Source: Arthrinium phaeospermum (Eukaryota > Ascomycota > Sordariomycetes > Amphisphaeriales > Apiosporaceae). Taken from it: a DNA stretch of 64,000 nt. The position numbers were made by a program, and so were the translations under genes. Each line of letters starts with the position of its first letter. Positions within the stretch are counted from its first letter, which is position 1. The notes beneath the pieces were generated by a model. The model worked only from the letters and a program-made list of their open reading frames with translations. It was not told where the DNA came from and did not search any database. The DNA is taken from assembly GCA_006503535.1 (NCBI GenBank), contig QYRS01000008.1, forward strand, positions 2,937,532 through 3,001,531, in the 5' to 3' direction. Positions 13,543-23,392 of the stretch are shown one piece after another.

Positions 13543-15202
13543 CTTAGCGATGGTTTCTGACGCTGCAGATGTCGTCGAGTGTTGATGGAACAGCGAATCT
13601 TCAAGTAAGTTGCTAAACTCTAGATCTTGGCAAGTTCACAAGAACGTCGAGACCGCGGGGCCAATGCGGGCGCCGCTTGGTTCCAGACTGGCGGTCGGCG
13701 AACAAAGACGAGACGAGATGACAGGCGTCAAACGGCAAGACGGGGCGTTACTAAGGTCCAGACAGTCGGGAAGTTCCACCTCGTAGACCCGGGCTACGAA
13801 CGCAAGGCAAAGCGCAACGTGCTCATTGAGACACAAGACGGCCTTTGTTATCTCGGTGAGCGACTGACGTCAAAGTAGGTTTGGTGGTCACTTGTCGCGC
13901 ATTGGGTCGTGTGCGTGTTTACTCCCCTGAAGAGCCTCAAAGGACACAACAGGGCCTGGAATGTGGAATGCGCCACCCTCGGTCCCGTCCCTTCTTTCGT
14001 GCTTCATCTTTCCAGCCTCTGCCCGAGCGGACAAGTAGCGGCGTATTCATTGGTGCGCCATCTCAGGAGATGCAGGCGCAAGTTTGAGCAGCTTTGCTGT
14101 CTAGCTCTCGCTTAGTCTTAGCCACAACTTTCATATCGACTCAACCAGTCGCGATTGGGGTAAGCAGCTACCCCTCGGTTCCCCGCCGGTCACACTAACC
14201 GGGGCCATCTTTACACAGTCGGTCGTGCAGCTACTGCGATGCTGGGTTGCACTATGTAATCATTTCTTGTTCCGGGGCATCACGAATTGGTAACGGTGCG
14301 AATTGAGAGGCTGTCGTATGGAAGCAGCATGCATGAGAGTATTCTTAGCAATTGACATGCCACGACTCAGTGCGAAGCGCTGTACTGTAGAACGAAGGCA
14401 AACAATCATCAACAACCCCCAAAATAGCAGCCCCCTGCAGTCTTCTCCCCAAAGGCTTGGCACGAAAGCTTGTCTGAGACCTCCGGGCCAATGGTTCCAC
14501 CCGATCTCTCCTCGATCTGGCAGTGGCAGCCCAGGCCCCTCCCGTAGCGTATATCTGTACCTCGGGATCGGCACCAAAACATCAGTCACTTCTAGAGAAC
14601 TTGGAATGGTTATTCGGTGAATTCGACAAAGGCAGACGGCAATCTGCATGTTCAATGTCGCGCTGCTGTACTTTTCATCAGAGCTGGCTCATCTCAGGAT
14701 ATTTCCTAGTTCACGGGGTAAACTGTAAGGGGGTTCTCGAAACATTGGACCCTGGAGACTCTTTCCCGCCATTGGCCTGCTCTCCCGCCTCCCCAAACCT
14801 ACGCCTTGCCTTAGCCTGTCGCTATCACTGCCTACCCTGACTAGACCCGACTAGAACACTCCTTCAAACGGCTGAAGAACGACTGGACCTACATAGTCAA
14901 GCCCCAAGTTGCCGACGCGCCGTCTGGTGCGGGACGGTGCATGGGAAGTAGCTACTTGCAGCCGTGTTGCCATGCTCGGTCCAGCTCCCCTGTGTCGGAT
15001 ATGACATATAAGTGATTGCTGTCGGCGCTCCGCCATGTCTCACTTTTCTTCTGCCCAACCCGATTGATTGACCATCACTCGCATCCAGTTCGAGAAACCG
15101 TGTCGGCTTTTGACTCTCCAGCAGCATAACCCCAATCCCCATCTCTGACCCCTCTCCCCTCTCTCAAGCTTCTTCACAAGCACCAAGCAACACACTTCCA
15201 CG
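13543..15202. other. Divergent promoter region between FRE and BIM1-like genes
   Basis: I see no supported gene in these 1.66 kb. It separates the divergently transcribed reductase and BIM1-like genes and must hold both promoters. A CT-rich tract precedes the ATG at 15203. Confidence 0.5.
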
Positions 15203-15975
15203 ATGGCCCCCTCCGTCCTGTCCCTGGCCTCGGCGACGGTCCTGCTCTTCCTCTCGTCGGCGGCCCAGGCCCACTTCCAAGTTCAGTACCCCCCGACCAT
15301 CGGCCCCTTCGTTGACGACAAGGAAGGCGACTCCCCCTGCGGCGGCTACACGCCCGACTTTTCGAAGGCCAACGACTTCCACGTCGGCGGCGACGCCATC
15401 GCGACCAAGTCGGGCCACCCCCAGACCCAGTGGCTGTACCGCATCACCACGGACGACAAGGCCGCCGGAAACTGGACCCAGGTCTACCGCCAGGTCCAGC
15501 AGAACGGCGTCGGCACCTTCTGCGTCCCCAAGGTCACCGTCCCCGAGAGCTACATTGGCCAGAAGGCCGTCTTGAGCATCGTGGCCGCCGGCGACGACGG
15601 CATGCTGTACCAGGTAAGCCGCATCTGAAAGCTCCAGACGTCCCCTGTTCTTTGGGAAGCACACGGCTGACCATATTGTCTTCCCGCAATAACAGTGCGC
15701 CGTCGTCAACTTCGTCGCGGGCGTCAACGACAAGACCCCCTCGGCCTGCACCAACTCGTCCTCGGTCACGGCCGACTTCAAGGACGACTCGAAGCTGGCG
15801 GCCCTCGTCGGCTCCTCCACCAACACCACCTCGGGCGGCGGCAGCTCCACCAGCAGCACCCCGTCTTCGTCCTCGCCCCAAGAGCGCCGCCGCCGGCATC
15901 TACGGGTCCATGAGCGACGCCCGTGCCCTCCTGGCTGTCGGGTCGCTGGCTGCACTGGCGATGATGGTCTTGTAG
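15203..15975 (+). CDS. BIM1-like / X325 LPMO-related copper protein, GPI-anchored
   Basis: Secreted cell-surface protein of the BIM1/X325 family, LPMO-like proteins that bind copper through an N-terminal histidine brace and serve in copper acquisition, not sugar cleavage. Exon 1 (15203-15613) starts with a signal peptide ending SSAAQA, so the mature protein should begin HFQVQYPPTIGPF, placing His at position 1. SPCGGYTPDF and FCVPKVTVP are family-like. An 82-bp intron (15614-15695) is followed by exon 2 with a Ser/Thr-rich stalk and a hydrophobic tail (LLAVGSLAALAMMVL) typical of a GPI signal. The C run at 15876-15879 has one base too many (or two too few), which shifts the frame just before the tail; about 229 aa if read through. 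It is divergent from the ferric reductase, which suits a metal-uptake role. Confidence 0.85.
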
Positions 15976-16147
15976 TAAAAGAGAACGCTGGAATTGAAAA
16001 GAGTCCTTGTACTCCAATGAAAGCGGGGCCTGCTGAAAACTGATTACCACGGAACTGAGGGCTGGCTGAGGCCACTGTATATATCCAGCCTAGTCTAAAT
16101 ACAAGATACCCATGCTACTGACTCAAGTGTCAGCAACCAACTCCCGA

Positions 16148-17306
16148 TCACAGCATCAGATAAGCCAGTGCGACCGCACCCAGTCCAAACATCGAAACTC
16201 TGTCAATAGCAATGTTCGTAGTAGCACCTCTTCGTCACCCTGACCTTCCCCCTCCCCTTCCTTCCCAGACCCTTCACCCCCTTCTTCCCCCTTCTTCTCC
16301 CAGACCGGCAAGGTGCTCCCGTTGACCGCTTTGTTGGGCCGCACGCAGAACAGCTCGGACCACCGCGCCACTCCGTCGCCCGCCCTGAGGTGAGAAGCGT
16401 CGGCCAGGCCACGGTGCCCATGTCGTTGTACGACGTCAAGTTGCCCGCACCGCCAGGCGCCGGCTCCGTCGAAAAAGCCATCAGCTCCGCACGGCCCCGG
16501 GGAAACTGGCGGATCGCGCTCGCCGGATACCAGGCCGCCGTGGACGATGTGCGGAAGGTCCTGGTGTCGTCGTTGGCGCATTCGGGGATCGTGTCAATCT
16601 GGGGGTCCGCACAGTCGCGCCGGGCCGCGGCCTGCACCGCGCGGCGGCAGTCCCGGCTCAGGACGCTGGCGCAGGTGCCGTCTTCGTCGCCGTTCCGGAG
16701 CGCGGGCGGGTACGGCTCGCTGAGGAGTCCCATGAGATGATGCAGAGGGCCCATTCCTCGAGCACCGAGACGTTTTTCTGGTTGCTGCCCTCATCGGTGA
16801 CGTTGGTCAGCAGGGACGCGGGCGTGTGCAGGACGAGCTCGCCGGCCACGTAGTGCTTGTCGCGGTGCGGCACGCCGGCCGTCAGGGCGACGGAGAGGGA
16901 CCAGCCTGGAGCACCGAGTTGCTCTCCTCGGTCACTTGGCCCGACGCGGGCGTGTGCAGGACGAGCTCGCCGGCCACGTAGTGCTTGTCGCGGTGCGGCA
17001 CGCCGGCCGTCAGGGCGACGGAGAGGGACCAGCCTTGGAGCACCGAGTTGCTCTCCTCGGTCACTTGGCCCGACGTCGTCGCCGGCGCCGAGATGTTGGG
17101 GGTGGCGAAGTCGTAGGTCCCGGTCAGGTTGGGCTTCTGGAGGGCCTCGAGGAAGCCGTCGTCGTCGTGGACACCTCCTACTCTAGGCGGCCAAGGCTCG
17201 ATGCCAAGCCAAGATGACCCCAGGTATTGGGGCGCGCCGGGGATTGCCTTCTGGGCACCGACGAAGCGTGCAGCAGGGACGCTGCAGCGAAGTGGGTGAC
17301 ATGCAT
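16148..17306 (-). CDS. Secreted, probably GPI-anchored protein of unknown function
   Basis: The start at 17306 gives a signal peptide (MHVTHFAAASLL...). One base is missing near 17261 before AQKAIPGAPQYLGSSW. The body contains N-glycosylation sites (NLTG, NISA, NVTD), EESNSVLQGWSLSVAL, HYVAGELVLHTPASLL and VLEEWALCIISWD, then spaced Cys residues (DGTCASVLSRDCRRAV, DCADP, PECANDD), suggesting a disulphide-bonded extracellular domain. A further break near 16388 is needed to reach WSELFCVRPNKAVNGS. The 3' end is uncertain. One frame stops at 16156, but removing a small intron around 16180-16225 would give a hydrophobic tail (MFGLGAVALAYLML) stopping at 16148, a typical GPI signal. An internal 129-bp tandem duplication lies within the coding part. 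I do not recognise the family. Confidence 0.6.
16815..17071. repeat. Tandem duplication, 128/129-bp unit, inside a coding region
   Basis: The segments 16815-16942 and 16943-17071 are copies of each other. The only difference I find is one T (CCTGG against CCTTGG) near 16906/17035. The 129-bp copy is a multiple of three and keeps the frame of the secreted-protein gene; the 128-bp copy breaks it. The unit encodes the EESNSVLQGWSLSVAL...LHTPAS segment. Confidence 0.9.
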
Positions 17307-18243
17307 ATTGGCTATGACTTGTCAAAAGAAAGTAGCATGAAAACGTAGCATAAAAGCAAGATTGGGAGGGATAGAGGAGAAGTGTTCCGTCTCCGGGACC
17401 TTGGGAAGAAAACAGTTGGGCGGAGGGTATCGTGAGCTGTTGGTTTCGTCGAAAAGGGGGGAAACGACACCACGACATGCCACTGGGTAACGTGGAGCGG
17501 GTAGCCGTCCGAGGCGATGACCGGCCATGACGTTTTTATATACCCAGGCAACCTGTTATAGATCAACGTTGATGTTGGTTGCGGCAATGATGCATATGCT
17601 AAGGAGCATTTCAGGGGGGGTAACGGTGGTGCCTGATTCGCCGAACCACTCATCGGAACAACATCGCTTGGCAGGTTTCGTGCCACAAACCACCACTGGT
17701 TTGCAGAGCGCCATTTAGCCGTCTTGGCCTCGAAAAGGAGCTTGCACCAACGAGATTGTCACTGCAACGAAGTAATGACTTCTGGTTACTCTGGCTAATA
17801 ATGTGCAGGTGAGGCCTACACACATTACAAACAGACTTTTCAGACCTCCTCTTGTTGAGCTCTCAGACTGTAGACTCATTACTTGTTCATCCCCGGATGA
17901 TGAAGCATATGTTGTCTTGATTTTCGACTGTCTTGGTTCCCATATGTTGTCTTGATTTTCGACTGTCTTGTGTTCCTGTTCCTTCATTCCTTCTTTGCTA
18001 GTGTCAAATATTGTGCTCGATCATGGAGAGCATCCACTCAACGAACATGGTGAAGATAGCAATCTCTCATTACTTGATCATATGCTTAGCTAAATCAAAA
18101 TATGTATGTGTAATAATTACTCGCAAGAAGCATGACGAGCCCAAAATCTAAACTGAGACTCTCATATGAAGAATATAAAAGAAAAGGGGCAAGCTCCAGC
18201 CACCACGTGTACAAGTGACTTGGTCGTTAGAAGTGTAGCGACA
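17307..18243. other. Intergenic region
   Basis: It holds the promoter of the secreted-protein gene on the left and 3' DNA of the Ser/Thr-rich gene on the right. The only structure I see is a short direct repeat at 17.9 kb. Confidence 0.5.
17906..17970. repeat. 30-bp direct repeat, two copies
   Basis: Two identical 30-bp copies (17906-17935 and 17941-17970) begin CATATGTTGTCTTGATTTTC and are separated by GTTCC. More TGTTCC units follow the second copy. Confidence 0.85.
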
Positions 18244-20837
18244 CTAGAGGAGGAACACGGCGGCCGCCATGACCGAGAAGAATAGGGAGACTCCTCCCAG
18301 GGTCTGTTTCACACCCGAAGACTGAGACGACGCAAAGACATCGCCGGACTGCGCCGAGGTGGACGAAGCTTGGTTACTGTAGCACTGGCGTTAGTTCCAT
18401 GATGCAACAGAGAATAGAGATTGATTAAAGATTTGTACTCACGTTTCCTCCGGCTCATACGCGCTGAGATCCTCGCTCGTCGGGGAGCTCGAGGAGCTGT
18501 CAGCGCTGCTGCTGCCGCTGTAGGCCGAGGCGCTGGCGCTACCGGATGCCGACGGGTAGGACAGAGTGACCGGGGCCGTCACGTTCTTGCCGAACACGAT
18601 GCCCGGGGTGCCGGTGGGGACGACGGGCAGGACCGTGGTCCGGGCGCCCGTCATGGTCAGCAGCTGGCCGCTGTCGCTCTGGGAGAGGAGGTAGGTGGTG
18701 CTGTAGAGAAGGCTGAGGGTTAGTATGGTGTTTGCAGGTAAGAGTTGATCAAGGAAAAGGAAAGTACTCACGTGTAAGTCATGGTGGAAAAGCCGGTCGT
18801 CTGAGCACGGGTGCCGTTGAAAGAGACGCCATTTCCGCCCACCGCCTTGATGTTGAGACCACCCCGATACCTCCCGAGCCCCCAAGTCCGCCTGCACCTG
18901 AACCTGAACCCCCTCCAATGCCCGAGCCACCAAGCCGGAAGAACCGCTACCGACACCCGATCCAGAAGAGAAGCCACTGGTAGGCTGAGCGCCCAAGGAA
19001 AGCGTGAACTGGCTTCCCGTCAGCACCCCGCCCGAGGTGAAGGCCGACGCGGCCGCCGTCGGGAAGCCGCCATTGCCCGAGGTCCAAGCCGTCGCCGTCC
19101 CGGTCCAGCCCGAGGTGACGGTGTAGACGCCCCCGTTGCCGAACGACAGCACATCGCCCGAGGTGACGGTGACGGCCGATCCCCCGGGGAACGTGTACGT
19201 GCCGCCGCCGTTGCTGGCCGTGAAGACCCGCGCCGTTGGAGGCGAAGCCGAAACCGCCTGCCGCCACCGCCGGAACCCAGGGTGATGGCGGCGTCGCCGG
19301 GGAGGGAGGAGCCCCAGATGCTGGTGGCCAGCGCGCCCCAGCTGCTGGTGCCGGACGGCCAGTTGCTGGTGTAGGACGAGCCCCAGTTGCCGAGGTTGGA
19401 GGAGCCCCAGGTGGACGAACCCCAGTTGCTAGCGGTCCCCGTTGTCCAGGGACCGGCAGAGGTCCACGTGGAAGATCCCCAGTTGCTCGCCGTGCCAGTG
19501 GTCCAGGGGCCGGCCGAGCTCCAGCCGGTGGTAGAGGCCGCCTGGGCACTTGTCGCAGAAGTACCGTAGACGGAGCTGGCCGCCTGGGCAGCACTGGTAG
19601 CCGCGGTGCTGTACACGCTCGAAGCCGGCGTGGCGTAGACGGAACTGGCGCCCTTGCCCTTGGCCGTCTCGGGGCTGCTGGCCTGGGTCGAGTAGGGCGC
19701 CGCCGAGGACGGGGGTAGACGGACTTGGCCGTCTCCGGGGCCGCCGAGGCGATGCTGGAAGGGGTGGACTGCTGGGGAGCCGCGCCCGCCACCGAGTACG
19801 TGACCTTCTCCGTCGCCGTCTCCGTCTCGGTGGCCGTGACGAGGATGGTGTAGGTGTAGGTGTTGGTGTACGTGTTGGTGTCGGTCTCGGTGGTGGCGCT
19901 GTTGGCGACGGGCGCGGCGGCCGAGACGACCGTCTGCGTCTGGTAGTTGGTCACCGTCACCGGGGCGGCCGGGGCGGCGGGCGCGGCGGCCGAAATGATG
20001 GTCTCGTACTTGGTCACCGTGTTGGGGGCGGCAGCGGCGGCAGCCGACACGATGGTCTCGTACTTGTATTTCGTAACTGTTTCGGCAGCCGCGGGGCAGC
20101 AGCAGAGACGATGGTCTGGTAGTTGGTCACGGTGACTGTGTTGGGAGCGGCGGCGCGGCAGCAGACAACCGTCTCGTAGTTGGTCACGTGTTATAGACCG
20201 TGTTGGTGGCAGCTCCGGCCGTGACGGTGCTGTAGACGGTGTTGGTGTTATAAACCGTGTTAGTCGCAGCGCCAACCGTGACAGTGTTGGTGACGGTGGC
20301 CGTGTTGGACTCGTAGTAAGTCTCGTAGTACGAGGCGGTGGCGGTGGCGGTGCTGTAGTAGGTGACGGTGGCAGTGGCCGAGTTGGTGTAGTATTCGTTG
20401 TTGTAGTAAGTAGCAGTCACCGTGGCCGTCGCCGTGTTGGTGCTGTAGACGTTGTTGTAGTAGGTGGCGGTCACAGTGGCCGTGTTGGAGTAGGTAGCCG
20501 TAACCGTGGCCGTGGCCGTGTTTGTGACGGTCGTCTCCTCGGCTGACCAGGTCCATGTGTTGCTGGCCCACGTGGGCTTGGTCCAGGTCGTCTCCGTGCT
20601 GGGCGAATGATGGCCTCCCCATCCATGGTTACCACCCTTGTTGTCGCCGTGGCCGCCTCCTCCGTGTCCGCCACCTCCACCATGTCCCCAGCGAGCCTCG
20701 ACGGCGTCAGAAGTGTCCTCGTAGGGCGACCGAGGCACATTGAAACCGTGTCAGCCTCGGCGGCACGTCTCTCAGGGCTCCATCGAGCTGCCAACGCCTG
20801 CTGCTGCCAGAAGCAAGCAGCTGAGGTGGCCCTTCAT
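18244..20837 (-). CDS. Large Ser/Thr/Tyr/Trp-rich repetitive GPI-anchored cell-wall protein
   Basis: An ATG at 20837 opens a signal-peptide-like start (MKGHLSCLLLAAAGVGS). Then come a Gly/His-rich patch (WGHGGGGGHGGGGH), a long run of TATVTATYYNN-type repeats, alternating TNYETVVSAAA-type repeats, and SSAGPWTTGTASNWGSS-type repeats. Next is a more ordered domain (ASNGGGTYTFPGGSAVTVTS, SGDVLSFGNGGVYTVTSGW, NGVSFNGTRAQTTGFSTMTYT). Two introns lie near the 3' end, about 18708-18774 and 18382-18442. The last exon ends in LGGVSLFFSVMAAAVFLL, a GPI signal, with stop at 18244-18246. Total is about 830 aa. Several single-base breaks fall in the repeats and near the N-terminus. Composition and ends indicate a cell-wall or adhesin-like surface protein; I do not recognise a named family. 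Confidence 0.7.
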
Positions 20838-21967
20838 AGCGATCTGACGGTATGCAGCGGAGTGAGAGTGGGCTGTGGAAGAGAACGAATTCTGACAGTG
20901 GCGGTAGATCCGTGAAGTGAAATACTCTCAGACGCCGGGAGAAGATTCCGCTTTGATCTGTCAGACTCAAGCTCTTGGAGGGTGGATGGACTGATTCAGG
21001 AGAGCGGATGTCTGAGCAATTTGAGTCTCTGGCTACGGCTTCTGCTGAACCTGTTATCTATGAGTGCGAGCATTCAGGATTCTGTCACTTGCGCTTCGGG
21101 TGGGCTCGCAACAAATGCGCCCCTACGTAAGCCTGGTTCTATTTTCATAAACTCGATCCTCCCGTGGCCTAGCTACCTTAATTGGCCGTAGCTCGGACAT
21201 TGTTGGGTGACGATCCAGCCCTGATGAGGTCTCGTTGACCATGATTTCTGCTTTCAGGGGTCCTTCCTGCACCTTAATGGGGTAGTGGTGAGGGGCGAAG
21301 GATGCACGAGTGGGTGGTCCCGTCGGGTGGCGCACAGATGAAGTTTTGAGCAAAGCGATCCTATACACTTGGCCCCGGCAATTAGGGGGGCGGTCCGAGA
21401 GTTTGTCGGCCCGCCACCTTCTGCCATGTCTCACACCCGATCGGCCAGTAAGGTGATGACTGAAACACCAACACTTGAAGACGTATAGTTTGACACCTAG
21501 ACAAGGGTCATGCCAGTGAACTTGTCATAAACCCGGGAATACGGAAGGAGACTCTGTATGAAACCTCACGAAGGTGATGCAGGCGGCGGATATGTTGAAT
21601 TGGCAGGCTGCCATTATGCAGCAGTCGAGTGCGTCTCTCAACAACATGCACCCCAGAGACGAAAGCCGTGGCGAAAGCAGGTGACTGCAGGACTGGCGAA
21701 ATTTACTTTTGAACTACACCTAGTAGAAGTGAGGGATCAAAACGACAAGGAAAGGGGCTTTCTGAAGCGAGAACCCGAGCTACTGGAGCTGCTAGCGGTA
21801 CATGTCCAATACCCATGCTGACACCGATCTTGGCGATGAACGCAGCTGTTCCGCAGTAAGCAGCCCGAGCAGACCATGTCCGTCAGGAACCAAGTCCAGA
21901 AACCAAGTCCATCTTAGTCCGTCATCGCGACAACCCCACCTCGCTGTCCTAACCGACCCCCAGCTTC
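20838..21967. other. Intergenic region
   Basis: No supported gene. The left part is the promoter of the Ser/Thr-rich gene. Short open frames near 21.5-21.8 kb lack codon bias or a domain. Confidence 0.5.
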
Positions 21968-22434
21968 TCAAAGACCCCGGTACCACCCCCTCTGCAGCAC
22001 CATCCACACCAGCCCACCCCCGCCGTAACGAACGGGACCGACGCCTCCCTTAGGCGCACCGTCTTGTAGAGAGCCAGCTCCGTGCCGTACAGCCACAGGA
22101 CCCCCGCGAACGTGCACGCGGCCAGGTCGTAGAGCGGGGGGTTGTCGGCGACGTGGTACGCGGCGTACAGCCGGATCAGGCCCGTGTACAGGTTCTTGGT
22201 CGCGTAGACGCGCGCCAGCAGGCCCGTCGGCGGCGGTCGCGCCGGGCCGCTGAAGGCTTTGAGCGAGCTCGCGGGCTCCAGGCGGTAGCAGGCGACGGAG
22301 TGGAGGAGGGCGGACACGCCGGACTGGTTGTTGAGCAGGTGAGTCTGTGCATTGATCAGAGAAAGAAATGCAACTTACGTAGATGAGATAGTAGGGAGGA
22401 ACCCTGGACTCTGGGGCAATAGCGATGAAGCCAT
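21968..22434 (-). CDS. ERG28: Erg28-like ergosterol biosynthesis scaffold protein
   Basis: Erg28 is a small ER membrane protein that tethers the C-4 demethylation enzymes of sterol synthesis. Exon 1 begins at 22434 (MASSLLPQSPG...). A GGG run at 22394-22396 seems one base short, after which the expected LPYYLIY would read. The donor is at 22378; the acceptor is either 22345 (a 34-bp intron, unusually short) or 22324 (55 bp, more likely). Exon 2 has the family signature NLYTGLIRLYAAYHVADNPP, then LYDLAACTFAGVLWLYGTEL. Another single-base loss at 22013-22015 separates FVTAGVG from a typical WMVLQRGWY ending with TGA at 21968-21970. It may be a second Erg28 paralogue; the similarity is clear in the central part only. 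Confidence 0.7.
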
Positions 22435-22966
22435 GATGACTCCGGACCTCTCAGTGGATTCAATTGAACTGTCTTGATGTTGGAATAGACTGTCAATGAA
22501 ATGAGTTGGGCACTTCAACCGGCACCCCGCGGCTTCTTATGGCCACCGGCGCGATGCAAGGAGGCGGAGGAACCAATGTAATATCCCCGGTGCTAGAACC
22601 AACACAATCACTTCGGTTAAGCTGTCATTGGTTAGCATACAAGGATATTCGTTAAGGAAGTCGCCAATTCACAATTGTAGATCGTACGCTGTCCTGTCTG
22701 CAGAACCTGATTGACTGATGAACGCCTGAAATGCCCGAAGCAGGGGAAGCTCAATTGGCGGTTTTCAGCTAGGTTATCCCAGGAACCAAAAAGGTCAGTG
22801 CTGCTGGGCAGCTCCCACTAGCTGGGCCTCTAGCTCTTCTGCGATCTGCAGCGCATGCTCCCGTGAGCGACACGAGTATCGTTACCAATGATTATTAAAG
22901 AAAGGACAGCGAATGCAACTGGCAAAATGTAATCCAGATACTTGTAAATGCAAAAAGAAAATTCAT

Positions 22967-23037
22967 TGCACTAGCCGCGAATCGAACGCGGGGCCCATCG
23001 ATGGCAACGATGGATTTTACCACTAAACCACTAGTGC
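22967..23037 (-). tRNA. tRNA-Gly (GCC)
   Basis: The minus strand folds as a complete 71-nt tRNA with no intron. The acceptor stem GCACTAG pairs with CTAGTGC, the D arm contains TTTAGTGGTAAAA, and the anticodon stem CATCG/CGATG encloses loop TTGCCAT with anticodon GCC. The T arm GTTCGATTC lies between CGC and GCG, and the discriminator base is A. CCA is not encoded, as expected in a eukaryote. Confidence 0.95.
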
Positions 23038-23392
23038 TTTGTCTTCAGGAACTTGGTCTTGTATGAAAAGCATTTAGTTTAACACTCACTATATTGGCAA
23101 GACATACTCCTCTGAAAAGCAAAATTATAATCTGATCAATCACAACCCTCTACGTAAGGTCATTCCTGCGTGGCGACAGCCTTCATGCCTAACAGGGTCT
23201 TGATTATCGACTTTTAACATAGACCTGTAGTCGCAGGTGATAATGCCGGCTGCGATGGGACAGGAACGTCGGTAGATAATTTCAATGGTGACTTGGCTTT
23301 GATCCATTCAGATATCGAAGGGGCAAAGGCCCATCAGTCGGATTCAAAGGTCGCCCAAAGTACAGAATACAGCAAAATTCTATGTCATGCCA

